This document shows positions 16,033-25,158 of a stretch of 53,729 nucleotides of DNA, piece after piece. The translations under genes were made by a program, and so were the position numbers. A model generated the notes under the pieces. It was not told the DNA's origin, searched no databases, and saw only the letters and a list, made by a program, of their open reading frames with translations. This DNA comes from Lachnospiraceae bacterium (lineage in GTDB: Bacteria > Bacillota > Clostridia > Lachnospirales > Lachnospiraceae). Location: assembly GCA_017623295.1 (NCBI GenBank), contig JAGAPK010000040.1, positions 1 through 53,729 of the forward strand, given 5' to 3'. The first letter of the stretch is position 1. Every line of letters begins with the position of its first letter.

Positions 16033-17034
16033 ATGGCAGCAGTAACTCAAAAAACAAAGAAAAAAAGAACATTTGGGGAGTGGGCAAGAAGCAGAGACGG
16101 ACAGAAAGTATTTGTTATGGTAGCTTTCATGATTCTCCCATTGTTACTCTTATTTACATTTACATATCTGCCTTTTGCAGAAATGTTTGGATTTAGTTTT
16201 TACAAAATGAAATATATCGGTGAAAGAAAATTCATCGGACTTGACAACTACATAAAAGTTTTCCAAAGAGATGACTGTTTCGGAGCTCTGAAATTGAGCT
16301 TGTATTACATGGTTGGTTCTGTTGTACAGCTTGCATTATCACTGTATCTGGCAACCGTATTAAGTTTTAAGGTAAAAGGCGGTAACATTTTCAAGGGATT
16401 TATGTTTTTTCCTTACTTAATCAATGGTATCGCAATCGGTTTTATTTTTAAATTTTTCTACACAAGAGGTTTCGTATTCGATACGGTACTTCAGTGGTGT
16501 GGATTTGAACTTGAAAATCTTCCATATTGGTTAAAAGACCAGAGTATTAACAATATCTCTCTGGTGGGCACATCTGTATGGCGTTACTTTGGACAGAACA
16601 TGGTACTTTTCATCGGTGCGATTATGTCCGTAGATTCTGAATTATATGAAGCAGCTATGCTTGATGGTGCTAATAAATTACAGCAGTTTAGATATATTAT
16701 TCTGCCAAGTATTAAGACAATTATTACATTGAATGTTATTTTATCTATTACAGGTTCCCTGAGCGCATTCGAACCACCTTACGTTATTACAAGTGGTGCG
16801 AACGGAACCGGAACATATTTTGTTATCATGCATGAAATTGCACATACACAGCAGAAGGTAGGTCTTGCATCTGCTATGGCTATTGTTCTGTTATTGATTA
16901 TTATTGCAGCAACAATCTTACAGAAACTGTTCTTCAAGTATGTATTCAAGAGTGCAGAAGATGAAGATTTAAATGCAACAGCAAAACGTGATAAAAAACT
17001 GGCTAAATTAGCACAGAGAAAGGCAGGAAGATAG
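16033..17034 (+). CDS. ABC sugar transporter permease (MalF type)
   Basis: 333 aa from the chosen start. About six membrane helices and the permease EAA loop (YEAAMLDGANKLQQFRYIILP), which contacts the ATPase. A longer ORF opens at 15970 but would cover the intercistronic hairpin; GGAGG at 16019-16023 with 9-nt spacing supports ATG 16033. Forms the pore with the MalG-type permease that starts 2 nt after its stop. Imports sugar oligomers captured by the lipoprotein. The lysine-rich C-terminus is cytoplasmic. Confidence 0.92.
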   Translation: MAAVTQKTKKKRTFGEWARSRDGQKVFVMVAFMILPLLLLFTFTYLPFAEMFGFSFYKMKYIGERKFIGLDNYIKVFQRDDCFGALKLSLYYMVGSVVQLALSLYLATVLSFKVKGGNIFKGFMFFPYLINGIAIGFIFKFFYTRGFVFDTVLQWCGFELENLPYWLKDQSINNISLVGTSVWRYFGQNMVLFIGAIMSVDSELYEAAMLDGANKLQQFRYIILPSIKTIITLNVILSITGSLSAFEPPYVITSGANGTGTYFVIMHEIAHTQQKVGLASAMAIVLLLIIIAATILQKLFFKYVFKSAEDEDLNATAKRDKKLAKLAQRKAGR

Positions 17035-17035
17035 G

Positions 17036-17884
17036 ATGACAGCATTACAGAAAATTTGGAAATATCTTTTAATCTTTTTGAAATATTTTTCACTGGTGTT
17101 CTTTTCCTTTGTGGCAGTTTTGCCAATCGTGTCCTGTGTTATTACAGCCTTTAAGACAGACACAGAATATCAGCAGACCAACGTAATGACTATGCCGGAA
17201 AGCTGGTTGAACTTTGATAACTTTGTTCAGGCATTCCAGAAAGCGAACATGGGCAGAGCGTTTATTAATTCAACAATCGTACTTGTTTGCGTATTGGTTG
17301 TATCCGTTTTTGTTGGTACACAGCTTGCTTATGTACTTGACCGTTTTAAATTCCCGGGCAATGGCATGATTCGTAACTTGTTTATGTTTGCATCTTTATT
17401 ACCGGGTGTTGCTATGCAGGTTGCTGTTTATCAGATTATGTACAACTTACACTTCATCAACTCCTTATTCGGATACATTGTTATGATGTGTGGTACGGAT
17501 GTTATAGCGATTTATATTTATATTCAGTTCTTTGAAAATATAAGCTTCTCGTTAGATGAGTCAGCGATTGTGGATGGTGCATCTTATTTTACAATCTTCT
17601 ATAAGATTCTGCTTCCACTTTTGAAACCGGCAATTGTTACATCCTGTATCTTAAAAGCAGTAGGTACTTACAATGAATACTACTCTGCTAACTTATACTT
17701 GCAGGATAAGAAAACATTACCGACAGTAGCAACTTCCCTCTACACCTTCGTAGGTCCTTTGGGAAGCAAATACAACTTAATCTGTGCAGGTGTTATCATT
17801 TCTCTGTTACCGGCGTTAATCGTATTTATTACATGTCAGAAACAGATTTACAGTGGTTTGACATCCGGTGCGGTTAAAGGTTAA
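17036..17884 (+). CDS. ABC sugar transporter permease (MalG type)
   Basis: 282 aa, six predicted membrane helices and the EAA-type loop (DESAIVDGASYFTIFYKILLPLLKP), with the short C-terminus usual for MalG-like subunits. It starts 2 nt after the first permease stop and is surely translated together with it. Partner of the binding lipoprotein and MalF-type permease; energised by an ATPase not encoded here. Confidence 0.93.
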   Translation: MTALQKIWKYLLIFLKYFSLVFFSFVAVLPIVSCVITAFKTDTEYQQTNVMTMPESWLNFDNFVQAFQKANMGRAFINSTIVLVCVLVVSVFVGTQLAYVLDRFKFPGNGMIRNLFMFASLLPGVAMQVAVYQIMYNLHFINSLFGYIVMMCGTDVIAIYIYIQFFENISFSLDESAIVDGASYFTIFYKILLPLLKPAIVTSCILKAVGTYNEYYSANLYLQDKKTLPTVATSLYTFVGPLGSKYNLICAGVIISLLPALIVFITCQKQIYSGLTSGAVKG

Positions 17885-17921
17885 AAGCTACATGAATAAA
17901 TAATGAAAGGTTGCGACAACT

Positions 17922-19100
17922 ATGATGGTAGAAGAAATAAGAGCGCATTTGGTTGATGGTATCATTCCTTTCTGGAAAAAGCTGCGTGATGATGAGTTCG
18001 GCGGTTACTATGGCTGGATGGACTATGATTTGAATGTAGATAAAAAAGCGGTAAAAGGATGTATTCTGAATAGCCGTATTACATGGTTTTTTGCAAATGC
18101 TTATATGCTTCTGAAAGACGAAAGTCTTTTGGAAGAAGCTAAGCATGGTTATGAGTTTATGCAGAAATACTGTGTAGATAAAGAAAAAGGTGGTGTTTAC
18201 TGGTCAGTACAGTATGACGGAGCACCGGAAGATACAACCAAACACACTTATAATCAGGCATTTTCTATTTATGCATTATCTTCTTATTATGATGCATCAA
18301 AAGATAAGAGTACACTCGATACAGCAATGGAATTATTTCACATTATTGAAAATCGCTGTATGGATGAAATCGGATACAAAGAAGCGTTTGACAGAGAGTT
18401 TGTTGAAATTGAAAATGATAAGCTTTCTGAAAATGGGGTTATCGCAGATAAAACCATGAATACTCTTTTGCATGTATTCGAGGCATATACAGAGTTATAT
18501 CGTGTCAGCCATGACAGTGATGTTAAGAAAAGACTGGAATGGATTTTAGATACGATTGCAGAGAAGATTTATAATCCTAAGTTACATCGCCAGGAAGTAT
18601 TTTTTGACAGAGAGATGAATTCCATTCTCGACTTACATTCTTATGGACATGACATTGAAACAACATGGCTGATTCAGAGAGGTGTTGATGTATTGGGTGA
18701 TAAGTCTTATCAGGATAAGATGTTACCGATTATTCTTGATTTAACCAATCAGGTATATAAAGTAGCATTTGATGGACATTCACTTGCAAATGAATGTGAA
18801 AAAGGTGTTGTAGACCAGAACCGTATCTGGTGGGTACAGGCAGAAACAATTGTAGGTTTCCTCAATGGTTATAAGCTTGCTCCGGAAAGAACAGAGTATC
18901 TGGATGCAGCCAAAGCAACATGGAATTTTATCAAAGAATATGTAATTGATAAACGTTCCGGTTCTGAATGGTTCTGGGATGTAACCGAAGAAGGAAAGTC
19001 CGTAAGCGGTAAGCCGATTGTTGAACCTTGGAAATGTCCATATCACAACGGTAGAATGTGCATTGAAGTAATAAGGAGGAGCAGTGATGTTGCACGGTAA
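17922..19100 (+). CDS. Cellobiose 2-epimerase (AGE family), mannobiose-converting
   Basis: 392 aa, (alpha/alpha)6-barrel of the N-acylglucosamine/cellobiose 2-epimerase family. Three histidines characteristic of the active site are present: H184 (LLHVFEAY), H243 ([11 protein letters not shown]) and H375 ([11 protein letters not shown]), with the aromatic wall residues WWVQAE. In the mannan pathway the enzyme epimerises the reducing-end mannose of beta-1,4-mannobiose to glucose, giving mannosyl-glucose for the phosphorylase encoded next. The gene overlaps that phosphorylase by 14 nt, strengthening the link. AAAGG lies 11 nt before the ATG; a second ATG follows at once. No signal peptide: cytoplasmic. 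Confidence 0.92.
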   Translation: MMVEEIRAHLVDGIIPFWKKLRDDEFGGYYGWMDYDLNVDKKAVKGCILNSRITWFFANAYMLLKDESLLEEAKHGYEFMQKYCVDKEKGGVYWSVQYDGAPEDTTKHTYNQAFSIYALSSYYDASKDKSTLDTAMELFHIIENRCMDEIGYKEAFDREFVEIENDKLSENGVIADKTMNTLLHVFEAYTELYRVSHDSDVKKRLEWILDTIAEKIYNPKLHRQEVFFDREMNSILDLHSYGHDIETTWLIQRGVDVLGDKSYQDKMLPIILDLTNQVYKVAFDGHSLANECEKGVVDQNRIWWVQAETIVGFLNGYKLAPERTEYLDAAKATWNFIKEYVIDKRSGSEWFWDVTEEGKSVSGKPIVEPWKCPYHNGRMCIEVIRRSSDVAR

Positions 19101-20259
19101 ATATTATGAAGAACAGGCAAAGTATGAAAAGCTTGTTGCCAGAAAAAATATCAAATCAGATTTTTACAATGGTGTTTTTGACAGATACGAATATCCGGTA
19201 TTGACAAGAGAGCATATTCCGCTTACATGGAAATATGATTTAAATCCTGAAACAAATCCATATTTTATGGAACGTTTAGGAATCAATGCTGTTATGAACT
19301 CAGGTGCGATTGAATTAAATGGCAAATATTATCTGGTTGCACGTATCGAAGGAAATGATAGAAAATCTTTCTTTGGTGTAGCAGAAAGTGATAACGGCGT
19401 AGATGGTTTCAAATTCTGGGATTATCCGATTCTTTTAGAGGATACTTGTCCGGAAGAAACGAATGTATATGATATGCGTCTGACAAAACATGAAGATGGT
19501 TATATTTACGGTGTATTCTGTTCTGAAAGCAAAGATACTTCTGTAAATGACCTTTCTGCAGCAGTTGCAGCAGCTGGTATTGTCAGAACAAAAGATTTGA
19601 AAACATGGGAGAGATTACCGAATCTGGTAACCTTAAATTCCCCGCAGCAGCGAAATGTTGTGCTTCATCCTGAATTTGTAGATGGAAAATATGCTTTCTA
19701 TACAAGACCAATGGATGATTTCATTGATACCGGTTCAGGCGGTGGTATTGGATTTGGTCTTTGTGAAGATATTACTCATGCAGTAATTGATGAAGAAAAG
19801 ATGACAAGCCTTCGTAAATATCACACCATTACAGAATCTAAGAATGGTGCAGGTGCTGTTCCGATTAAGACAGAAAAAGGCTGGATTCATATTGCACATG
19901 GTGTTAGAAATACAGCAGCAGGACTTCGTTATGTTATCTATGCATTTGCAACAGATTTAAACGATCCATCCAAGGTAATTGCGGAGCCTTCCGGACTTTT
20001 AATCGGACCTAGAGAAGAAGAACGAGTTGGTGACGTTTCCAACGTAGTATTTACGAACGGTGCAATTGCAACAGATAATGGCGATGTTTATATCTACTAT
20101 GCTTCCAGTGATACAAGATTACATGTTGCAACAACAACAGTAGATAAGCTGATTGATTATGTATTCAATACACCAAGCGATCCGCTTCGTTCTGTAGAAT
20201 GTGTTGCACAGAGATGTGATTTGATTAAGAAAAATATTGAATTTCTGAACAAACAGTAG
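19087..20259 (+). CDS. GH130 4-O-beta-D-mannosyl-D-glucose phosphorylase
   Basis: 390 aa, five-bladed propeller of glycoside hydrolase family 130. Catalytic aspartate D129 sits in NVYDMRLTK, and phosphate-binding residues are expected in RNVVLHPEF and the conserved HGVRNT. Length and sequence style match subfamily 1 (MGP), which phosphorolyses mannosyl-glucose to mannose-1-phosphate and glucose. A GTG at 19084 is in frame, but AAGGAGG spacing favours ATG 19087. It overlaps the epimerase that makes its substrate, giving a coupled two-step module. Confidence 0.92.
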   Translation: MLHGKYYEEQAKYEKLVARKNIKSDFYNGVFDRYEYPVLTREHIPLTWKYDLNPETNPYFMERLGINAVMNSGAIELNGKYYLVARIEGNDRKSFFGVAESDNGVDGFKFWDYPILLEDTCPEETNVYDMRLTKHEDGYIYGVFCSESKDTSVNDLSAAVAAAGIVRTKDLKTWERLPNLVTLNSPQQRNVVLHPEFVDGKYAFYTRPMDDFIDTGSGGGIGFGLCEDITHAVIDEEKMTSLRKYHTITESKNGAGAVPIKTEKGWIHIAHGVRNTAAGLRYVIYAFATDLNDPSKVIAEPSGLLIGPREEERVGDVSNVVFTNGAIATDNGDVYIYYASSDTRLHVATTTVDKLIDYVFNTPSDPLRSVECVAQRCDLIKKNIEFLNKQ

Positions 20260-20306
20260 AAACGTAGAAGAATAGAACAAATAGAAGGAAGAATGAGGGA
20301 AATAAA

Positions 20307-21329
20307 ATGAGCGAAATTAAAATGATTAGCCCAGTTGTAAAAAATGTACCTTGGCAGGAAAAACCGGAAGGATTAAAAGGTGCGCCTATTTGGAGATACA
20401 ACGAAAACCCTATTATTGGAAGAAATCCGGTAGAAGGTGTAGCGAGAATTTTCAACAGTGCTGTTATGCCTTATGGCGATGAATTCATCGGTGTATTTCG
20501 TGGCGAGCAGACTAACGGTATTCCTTATATCTACTTGGGACACAGTAAAGATGCTATTCACTGGGAATTTGAACCAAACAAAATTCCATTCAAGGATGAA
20601 GACGGAAATGATTTTATGCCGGTATACGCATACGATCCTCGTCTTGTAAAAGTAGAAGACACTTACTATATTATCTGGTGTCAGGATTTCTACGGCGCAT
20701 CTATTGGTATGGCGAAAACAACAGATTTCAAGACTTTCACAAGAATTGAAAATCCGTTTATCCCATTTAATAGAAATGCTGTATTATTCCCGAGAAAGAT
20801 TAACGGCAAGTATATGTTGCTCAGCCGTCCATCCGATTCCGGACATACACCATTTGGTGATATTTTCTTAAGTGAAAGCCCGGATATGGTTTACTGGGGA
20901 AAACACAGACACGTTATGGGCAGAAGTTCCGAATGGTGGGAATCTGTTAAAATCGGTGGTGGTGCAGCTCCTATCGAAACAAGCGAAGGCTGGTTGTTAT
21001 TCTATCACGGTGTAAGTGGAACATGTAACGGATTCGTTTACTCTATCGGTGGAGCAATCCTTGATATTGATAACCCATCCAAAGTACTTTACAGATGTGA
21101 AAACTTCCTGTTAACACCGGAAGAATGGTATGAAGAAAGAGGATTCGTACCTAACGTATGTTTCCCATGTGCAACCATTCATGATTCCGAAAGCGGAAAA
21201 ATTGCATTGTACTATGGATGTGCAGACAGCTATGTTGGTCTTGCATTTACAAAACTGGATGAAATCGTGGCTTACATCAAAGAACACAGCCATGTAACAG
21301 AATCCGATACAGAAATCGGTATCAGATAA
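20307..21329 (+). CDS. GH130 beta-1,4-manno-oligosaccharide phosphorylase
   Basis: 340 aa, second GH130 enzyme, shorter than the first and of the subfamily 2 type. Catalytic D110 in YAYDPRLVK; other family residues in RNAVLFPRK and YHGVSGTCNGF. Expected to remove mannose from the non-reducing end of beta-1,4-manno-oligosaccharides with phosphate, releasing mannose-1-phosphate and finally mannobiose for the epimerase. The alternative in this subfamily is mannosyl-N-acetylglucosamine phosphorylase; the epimerase and GH113 neighbours argue for mannan. Cytoplasmic, same operon, 47-nt gap from the previous gene. Confidence 0.88.
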   Translation: MSEIKMISPVVKNVPWQEKPEGLKGAPIWRYNENPIIGRNPVEGVARIFNSAVMPYGDEFIGVFRGEQTNGIPYIYLGHSKDAIHWEFEPNKIPFKDEDGNDFMPVYAYDPRLVKVEDTYYIIWCQDFYGASIGMAKTTDFKTFTRIENPFIPFNRNAVLFPRKINGKYMLLSRPSDSGHTPFGDIFLSESPDMVYWGKHRHVMGRSSEWWESVKIGGGAAPIETSEGWLLFYHGVSGTCNGFVYSIGGAILDIDNPSKVLYRCENFLLTPEEWYEERGFVPNVCFPCATIHDSESGKIALYYGCADSYVGLAFTKLDEIVAYIKEHSHVTESDTEIGIR

Positions 21330-21368
21330 TTCCGATTCTGAATCGGTAAGGAAAGGAACGGATTCGTT

Positions 21369-22418
21369 ATGTTTATTTCGCCGGATAATTCCTACTTGCA
21401 GTATAGTGGAAGAATAGATTTTGATAATCCGAAAGTACCGGAATTTGTATATCCATGTAGCTCTATTAAAATGCGTTTTTGTGGAACTTCTATCAAAGTG
21501 ACAGTGGAAAACCACAAAAATTATTGGGGCAGCTATCTTGGTTATATTCTGGATGGTAAACAGGGTAAAATCAAATTGCCGGATACAGGAAAAGTAACCT
21601 TGGAATTGGCAACGGGTTTAGAGAATGCAGAACATGAGCTTCTTTTCTTCAAACGAATGGATTCCTGTCATACTTTCCAGTTCTATGGTTTTGAATTATC
21701 GGAGGGGGCAGAACTTCTTACCGTAGAAGAGAAACCAAAGCGAAGAATGGAAGTATATGGAGACAGCATTTCGGCGGGAGAAATTTCAGAAGCAGTGGAG
21801 TATGTTGGCAAGCCGGACCCGGAACATGACGGAGAGTATTCCAACAGCTATTATTCTTATAGCTGGATGACAGCGAGAAAACTAAATGCTGAGATTCACG
21901 ATATTGCGCAAGGAGGTGCGGCACTTCTGAATAAGACCGGTTGGTTTTGTGCACCGGACTATGTGGGAATGGAAGAGATTTATGATAAAATCCAGTACAA
22001 TCTACAACTGGGAGCAGCCAAAACATGGGATTTTGCAAAATATCGTCCGCATGTGGTAATTGTAGCAATTGGACAAAACGACAGCAATCCTGAGAATTAT
22101 ATGGCACAGGACTACGAAGGTGCCAAAGCATGTCACTGGAGAAGCGAATATAAAGCTTTTATTATAAGGCTTCGCGAGCTGTATCCAAATGCAACAATTA
22201 TTCTTACAACAACGCTTTTAGAGCATCATGCCAACTGGGACAAAGCCATAGACCAGGTGTGCATGGAATTAGATGATAAAAAGGTGCATCACTTCCTTTA
22301 TTCAAAAAATGGAATTGGTACACCGGGGCATGTCAGAATACCGGAGGCAGAAATGATGTCAGATGAATTGACAGCATTCATAGAGTCTCTTGGAGAAGAA
22401 ATCTGGCAAGATGCCTGA
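21369..22418 (+). CDS. CE2-type SGNH carbohydrate esterase (deacetylase)
   Basis: 349 aa: N-terminal beta-sandwich (residues 1-115) typical of carbohydrate esterase family 2, then an SGNH hydrolase domain with nucleophile S133 in YGDSIS, the GQND block (235-238) and a C-terminal histidine (H321 in GTPGHVRIPE). Roseburia mannan loci contain a CE2 esterase that removes acetyl groups from manno-oligosaccharides so that the phosphorylases can act; the same role is inferred here. No signal peptide, so it works on imported substrates. It is the last gene of the operon; a terminator follows 35 nt later. Confidence 0.88.
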   Translation: MFISPDNSYLQYSGRIDFDNPKVPEFVYPCSSIKMRFCGTSIKVTVENHKNYWGSYLGYILDGKQGKIKLPDTGKVTLELATGLENAEHELLFFKRMDSCHTFQFYGFELSEGAELLTVEEKPKRRMEVYGDSISAGEISEAVEYVGKPDPEHDGEYSNSYYSYSWMTARKLNAEIHDIAQGGAALLNKTGWFCAPDYVGMEEIYDKIQYNLQLGAAKTWDFAKYRPHVVIVAIGQNDSNPENYMAQDYEGAKACHWRSEYKAFIIRLRELYPNATIILTTTLLEHHANWDKAIDQVCMELDDKKVHHFLYSKNGIGTPGHVRIPEAEMMSDELTAFIESLGEEIWQDA

Positions 22419-22452
22419 GTTAAATAAGGTAGCAATTCACACAAACCTCATA

Positions 22453-22499
22453 GACAGCCCGGTGGGAGATGGACAGTTCCTGCCGGGTTGTCGTTTTTT
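22453..22499 (+). terminator. Terminator of the mannan operon
   Basis: GACAGCCCGG pairs with CCGGGTTGTC (one G-U pair), with a further GGA/TCC pairing within, followed by a six-T run. It ends the operon that starts at the binding-protein gene. Confidence 0.88.
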
Positions 22500-22511
22500 A
22501 TATAATATATA

Positions 22512-22665
22512 TTGACAAATAATATTATATATCGTATAGTATGTTTACAAACAATATTATACATTGTATAATATTACATGAAGTCACAATACTATAAAAG
22601 AAAATAGTAATATATGAAGTGCTAATATTGCGGGCGGAAGTGATACTATACGAGATCATAATATT
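22512..22665 (+). promoter_or_regulatory. padR operon promoter with three operator-like palindromes
   Basis: Promoter: TTGACA (22512-22517), 17-nt spacer, TATAGT (22535-22540). Operator candidates: a diverged copy on the promoter (22521-22543); a perfect palindrome with arms AATATTATAC/GTATAATATT and centre ATT (22553-22575); and a third copy in reverse orientation (22642-22665). PadR proteins typically bind such AT-rich dyads at their own promoter, so autorepression is likely. The rest of the 340-nt gap shows no ORF with a ribosome site. Confidence 0.7.
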
Positions 22666-22756
22666 GTCATAAGAGTGATTGAGAAAGAGGATTAACTGAA
22701 ATCTGGAAGCGGGTTTGCTTATGAGATATGTGAAAGAGAAGAAAGGAGTATATCGT

Positions 22757-23083
22757 ATGGTTTTTAACACTGGTGCTGCCTTATTGGATGCGATTGTACT
22801 GGCAGTTGTGTCAAGTGAGACAGAAGGCACATATGGATACAAAATAACACAGGAAGTAAGACAGGTTATAGAATTGTCAGAATCTACTTTGTATCCGGTG
22901 CTTCGCAGATTACAAAAGGATGAATGTCTGGAAGTGTACGACATGGAATGTGCCGGACGAAACAGGCGGTATTACAAGGTAACGGAAAAGGGGCGTGCGC
23001 AGCTGAATTTGTACATCAGCGAGTGGTATCGTTATTCTGCTAAACTAAATCGTATTTTTGAGGGAGGATTAAAAAATGACTAG
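22757..23083 (+). CDS. PadR-family transcriptional regulator
   Basis: 108 aa: winged helix-turn-helix with the PadR hallmarks YGYKITQEV, STLYPVLRRLQKDECLEV and GRNRRYYKVTEKG. An in-frame ATG at 22715 exists, but AAAGGAG (22742-22748) eight bases before ATG 22757 decides the start. It overlaps the DUF1700 gene by 8 nt, a pairing seen in many Firmicutes, where PadR controls membrane-associated DUF1700/DUF4097 proteins. Likely represses its own operon through the palindromes upstream. Confidence 0.92.
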   Translation: MVFNTGAALLDAIVLAVVSSETEGTYGYKITQEVRQVIELSESTLYPVLRRLQKDECLEVYDMECAGRNRRYYKVTEKGRAQLNLYISEWYRYSAKLNRIFEGGLKND

Positions 23084-23885
23084 AGCAGAATTTATGAAAA
23101 GACTGGCGGAATTGCTAAATGATGTGTCACCGTCGGAGAGAGAAGAAGCGATTCAATATTATAATGATTATTTTGATGATGCAGGCGAAGAAAATGAACA
23201 GGGAGTCATTGCTTCTCTGGGTACCCCGGAAGCGGTTGCGAAAACCATCAAAGCAGGTCTTGCAGACGGAGGCAGTGTTGGAGAATTTACCGAGAAAGGT
23301 TTTAACAGCTATGAGGCAGAAAGAACCAATGAAGTAATGAATCCACAGCAGGACTCCCAACAGGAAGCGAAAGGGGACAATCAGAATAGCTATGACCAGA
23401 AAAGTTATACTTATTCCGGATATGAGAATCCTTATAAGAATGCACAGACAAATAATCAGCAGTCTTATGGACAGCAGTCAACGGAAATTCAACCAAAGAA
23501 AAAGAAAATGTCTGGCTTTATGATTGCCTTGATTGTGATTTTATGTATTTTTGCATCCCCAGTTCTGATTGGTATTGCCGGTGGATTGTTTGGCGTTCTG
23601 GTTGGTATACTTGGTGCATTATTTGGTATTATTATCGGTTTTGGTGCCGCAGCAGTATCTTTAATTGTAGTGGGTATCTGTTTATTTGTATATGGAATTA
23701 CTCTTTTATTCGGAACACCTCTTGGCGGACTATGCCTGATGGGAATTGCTATGGTTTGCGTGGCAATCGGACTTATATTCCTGTGGCTTACAGTGCTTAT
23801 CTGTGGTGGTTTGATACCGGCAATTGTAAGAGGAATTGTGAAACTGTTTCAGAAAATTTTTCATAGAGGAGGAGCTAAAGCATGA
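23076..23885 (+). CDS. DUF1700 (HAAS) membrane protein
   Basis: 269 aa. Residues 1-60 form the HAAS/DUF1700 helical domain (FMKRLAELLNDVSPSEREEAIQYYNDYFDDAGEE, LGTPEAVAKTIKAGL). Then follows a Gln/Asn/Tyr-rich hydrophilic linker (~90-145), and about four hydrophobic Gly-rich membrane helices (150-255). The start overlaps the padR stop; the stop overlaps the next start (ATGA). Members occur with PadR and DUF4097 and are thought to take part in envelope sensing, but the biochemical function is not known. Confidence 0.88.
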   Translation: MTRAEFMKRLAELLNDVSPSEREEAIQYYNDYFDDAGEENEQGVIASLGTPEAVAKTIKAGLADGGSVGEFTEKGFNSYEAERTNEVMNPQQDSQQEAKGDNQNSYDQKSYTYSGYENPYKNAQTNNQQSYGQQSTEIQPKKKKMSGFMIALIVILCIFASPVLIGIAGGLFGVLVGILGALFGIIIGFGAAAVSLIVVGICLFVYGITLLFGTPLGGLCLMGIAMVCVAIGLIFLWLTVLICGGLIPAIVRGIVKLFQKIFHRGGAKA

Positions 23886-24916
23886 AAAAATTTACAAAAG
23901 GCTGTTTGATTATAGCAGTAGCATTGTTGGTTATCGGTACTATTTTTTGTGCGGTTTTCGGTGCACTTGGCGGCTATGAACAATTAGACAGTAGTGGTAA
24001 GAGAGTTTATAATCTTGGTTTTAACGGTTTGAAATTTGGTTATGATGGAAATCGTTTTGGCTTCGGATATTGGGAAGACGAAGATGAGTGGGATGAAGAA
24101 TGGGATGAGGCAATGGAAGGCCTGAAAATTCTGGATGTCAGTCATGAGAAAGTCAAAACAGAATACACAGCTTCGGATGTGACTGATATTGTAATTGCAA
24201 TCGGTGGTAATAATCTGGTTATCGAAGAATCAGAAGATGAGTATATCTGGATTAAAAATAACAACTCTGAGAAAACCATCAAATATGGAATGAGGGACGG
24301 ATGTTTTGAACTTCGCACCAGAAAAAAGATTAATATCGTAAACATTGAAGTGGGAATTAATGATGAAAATGGTAAAATTTATCTTTATCTGCCAAAAGGA
24401 ATGAGTCTGGAATCACTTGATTTGGAATTGGAAGGTGGAAATATTACAAGTATAGACCTTGTAGCAGATGATATGATTGTGGCAATCGGAGCTGGCAATC
24501 TGACTGTGGATGGTCTGAGTGCCAAGACGATGGATGTGGCAATCGGAGCCGGTAAAGCAGATATTGAAAAGCTGGTGGCAGAGAAGGTAACCTTTGAAGT
24601 CGGAGCAGGAACTTTGCAGCTGAATGATTTTACAGTAGGAGAAGTGATAGCCGAAGTTGGTATGGGCAATCTGACAGCAGGTGGCAGCATTGCAGAAAAC
24701 GCTGAAATTGACTGTGGAATGGGTAATGTGATTCTTGATTTGAAAGGTAAAGAAACAGATTACAATTATAATATCGAATGTGCGATGGGTAATGTGAAAG
24801 TTGGAGAAAACAAGATGAGTAATCTTGCAGCAGAACGCTCCGTAGACAATGGAAGTGAACGTGAGTTGGATGTCGAATGTGCAATGGGTAATATTACCAT
24901 TGATTTCGTAGAGTAA
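23882..24916 (+). CDS. DUF4097-type beta-helix surface protein
   Basis: 344 aa. One N-terminal membrane helix (residues 6-28), a very acidic Trp/Asp/Glu stretch (YWEDEDEWDEEWDEAMEG) and then a repetitive beta region. At least seven repeats of about 20-25 residues carry a G-(A/M)-G-(N/K/T) turn (IGAGNL, IGAGKA, VGAGTL, VGMGNL, CGMGNV, CAMGNV, CAMGNI), as in DUF4097 'putative adhesin' proteins. Probably anchored in the membrane with the helix domain outside. Translation is coupled to the DUF1700 gene by a 4-nt overlap. Role in envelope stress is inferred from the operon. Confidence 0.8.
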   Translation: MKKFTKGCLIIAVALLVIGTIFCAVFGALGGYEQLDSSGKRVYNLGFNGLKFGYDGNRFGFGYWEDEDEWDEEWDEAMEGLKILDVSHEKVKTEYTASDVTDIVIAIGGNNLVIEESEDEYIWIKNNNSEKTIKYGMRDGCFELRTRKKINIVNIEVGINDENGKIYLYLPKGMSLESLDLELEGGNITSIDLVADDMIVAIGAGNLTVDGLSAKTMDVAIGAGKADIEKLVAEKVTFEVGAGTLQLNDFTVGEVIAEVGMGNLTAGGSIAENAEIDCGMGNVILDLKGKETDYNYNIECAMGNVKVGENKMSNLAAERSVDNGSERELDVECAMGNITIDFVE

Positions 24917-24936
24917 AAAAGGAAGGATGGGTAATT

Positions 24937-25140
24937 ATGGATAATGATTATAAGAAACTGAAACGTTCCAAAACAAACAGAATGATTTGTGGTGTTTGTG
25001 GCGGTCTGGGTGAATATCTGAATATTGACCCAACAATTATTCGAATCATCTGGTTGTTGTGTTCCTTAGCAGGACTTGGAACCGGAGCAATTATTTATCT
25101 GATTGCAGCAATTGTAGTACCGGAAGAACCCTTGGCTTAA
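24937..25140 (+). CDS. PspC-domain membrane protein
   Basis: 67 aa, a single PspC domain: RMICGVCGGLGEYLNIDPTIIRIIWLL followed by a hydrophobic helix and VVPEEP. PspC-domain proteins act at the membrane in phage-shock/envelope stress responses. Last gene of the padR operon; the stop codon lies in the loop of the terminator shared with the convergent ECF gene. Confidence 0.93.
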   Translation: MDNDYKKLKRSKTNRMICGVCGGLGEYLNIDPTIIRIIWLLCSLAGLGTGAIIYLIAAIVVPEEPLA

Positions 25141-25158
25141 GCCTTGGGTTCTTTTTTT
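25126..25158. terminator. Bidirectional terminator formed by overlapping gene ends
   Basis: GAACCC-tt-GGC-TTAA-GCC-tt-GGGTTC (25126-25151) followed by seven T on the plus strand. The TTAA loop carries the stop codons of both convergent genes, which overlap by 4 nt. Confidence 0.85.
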
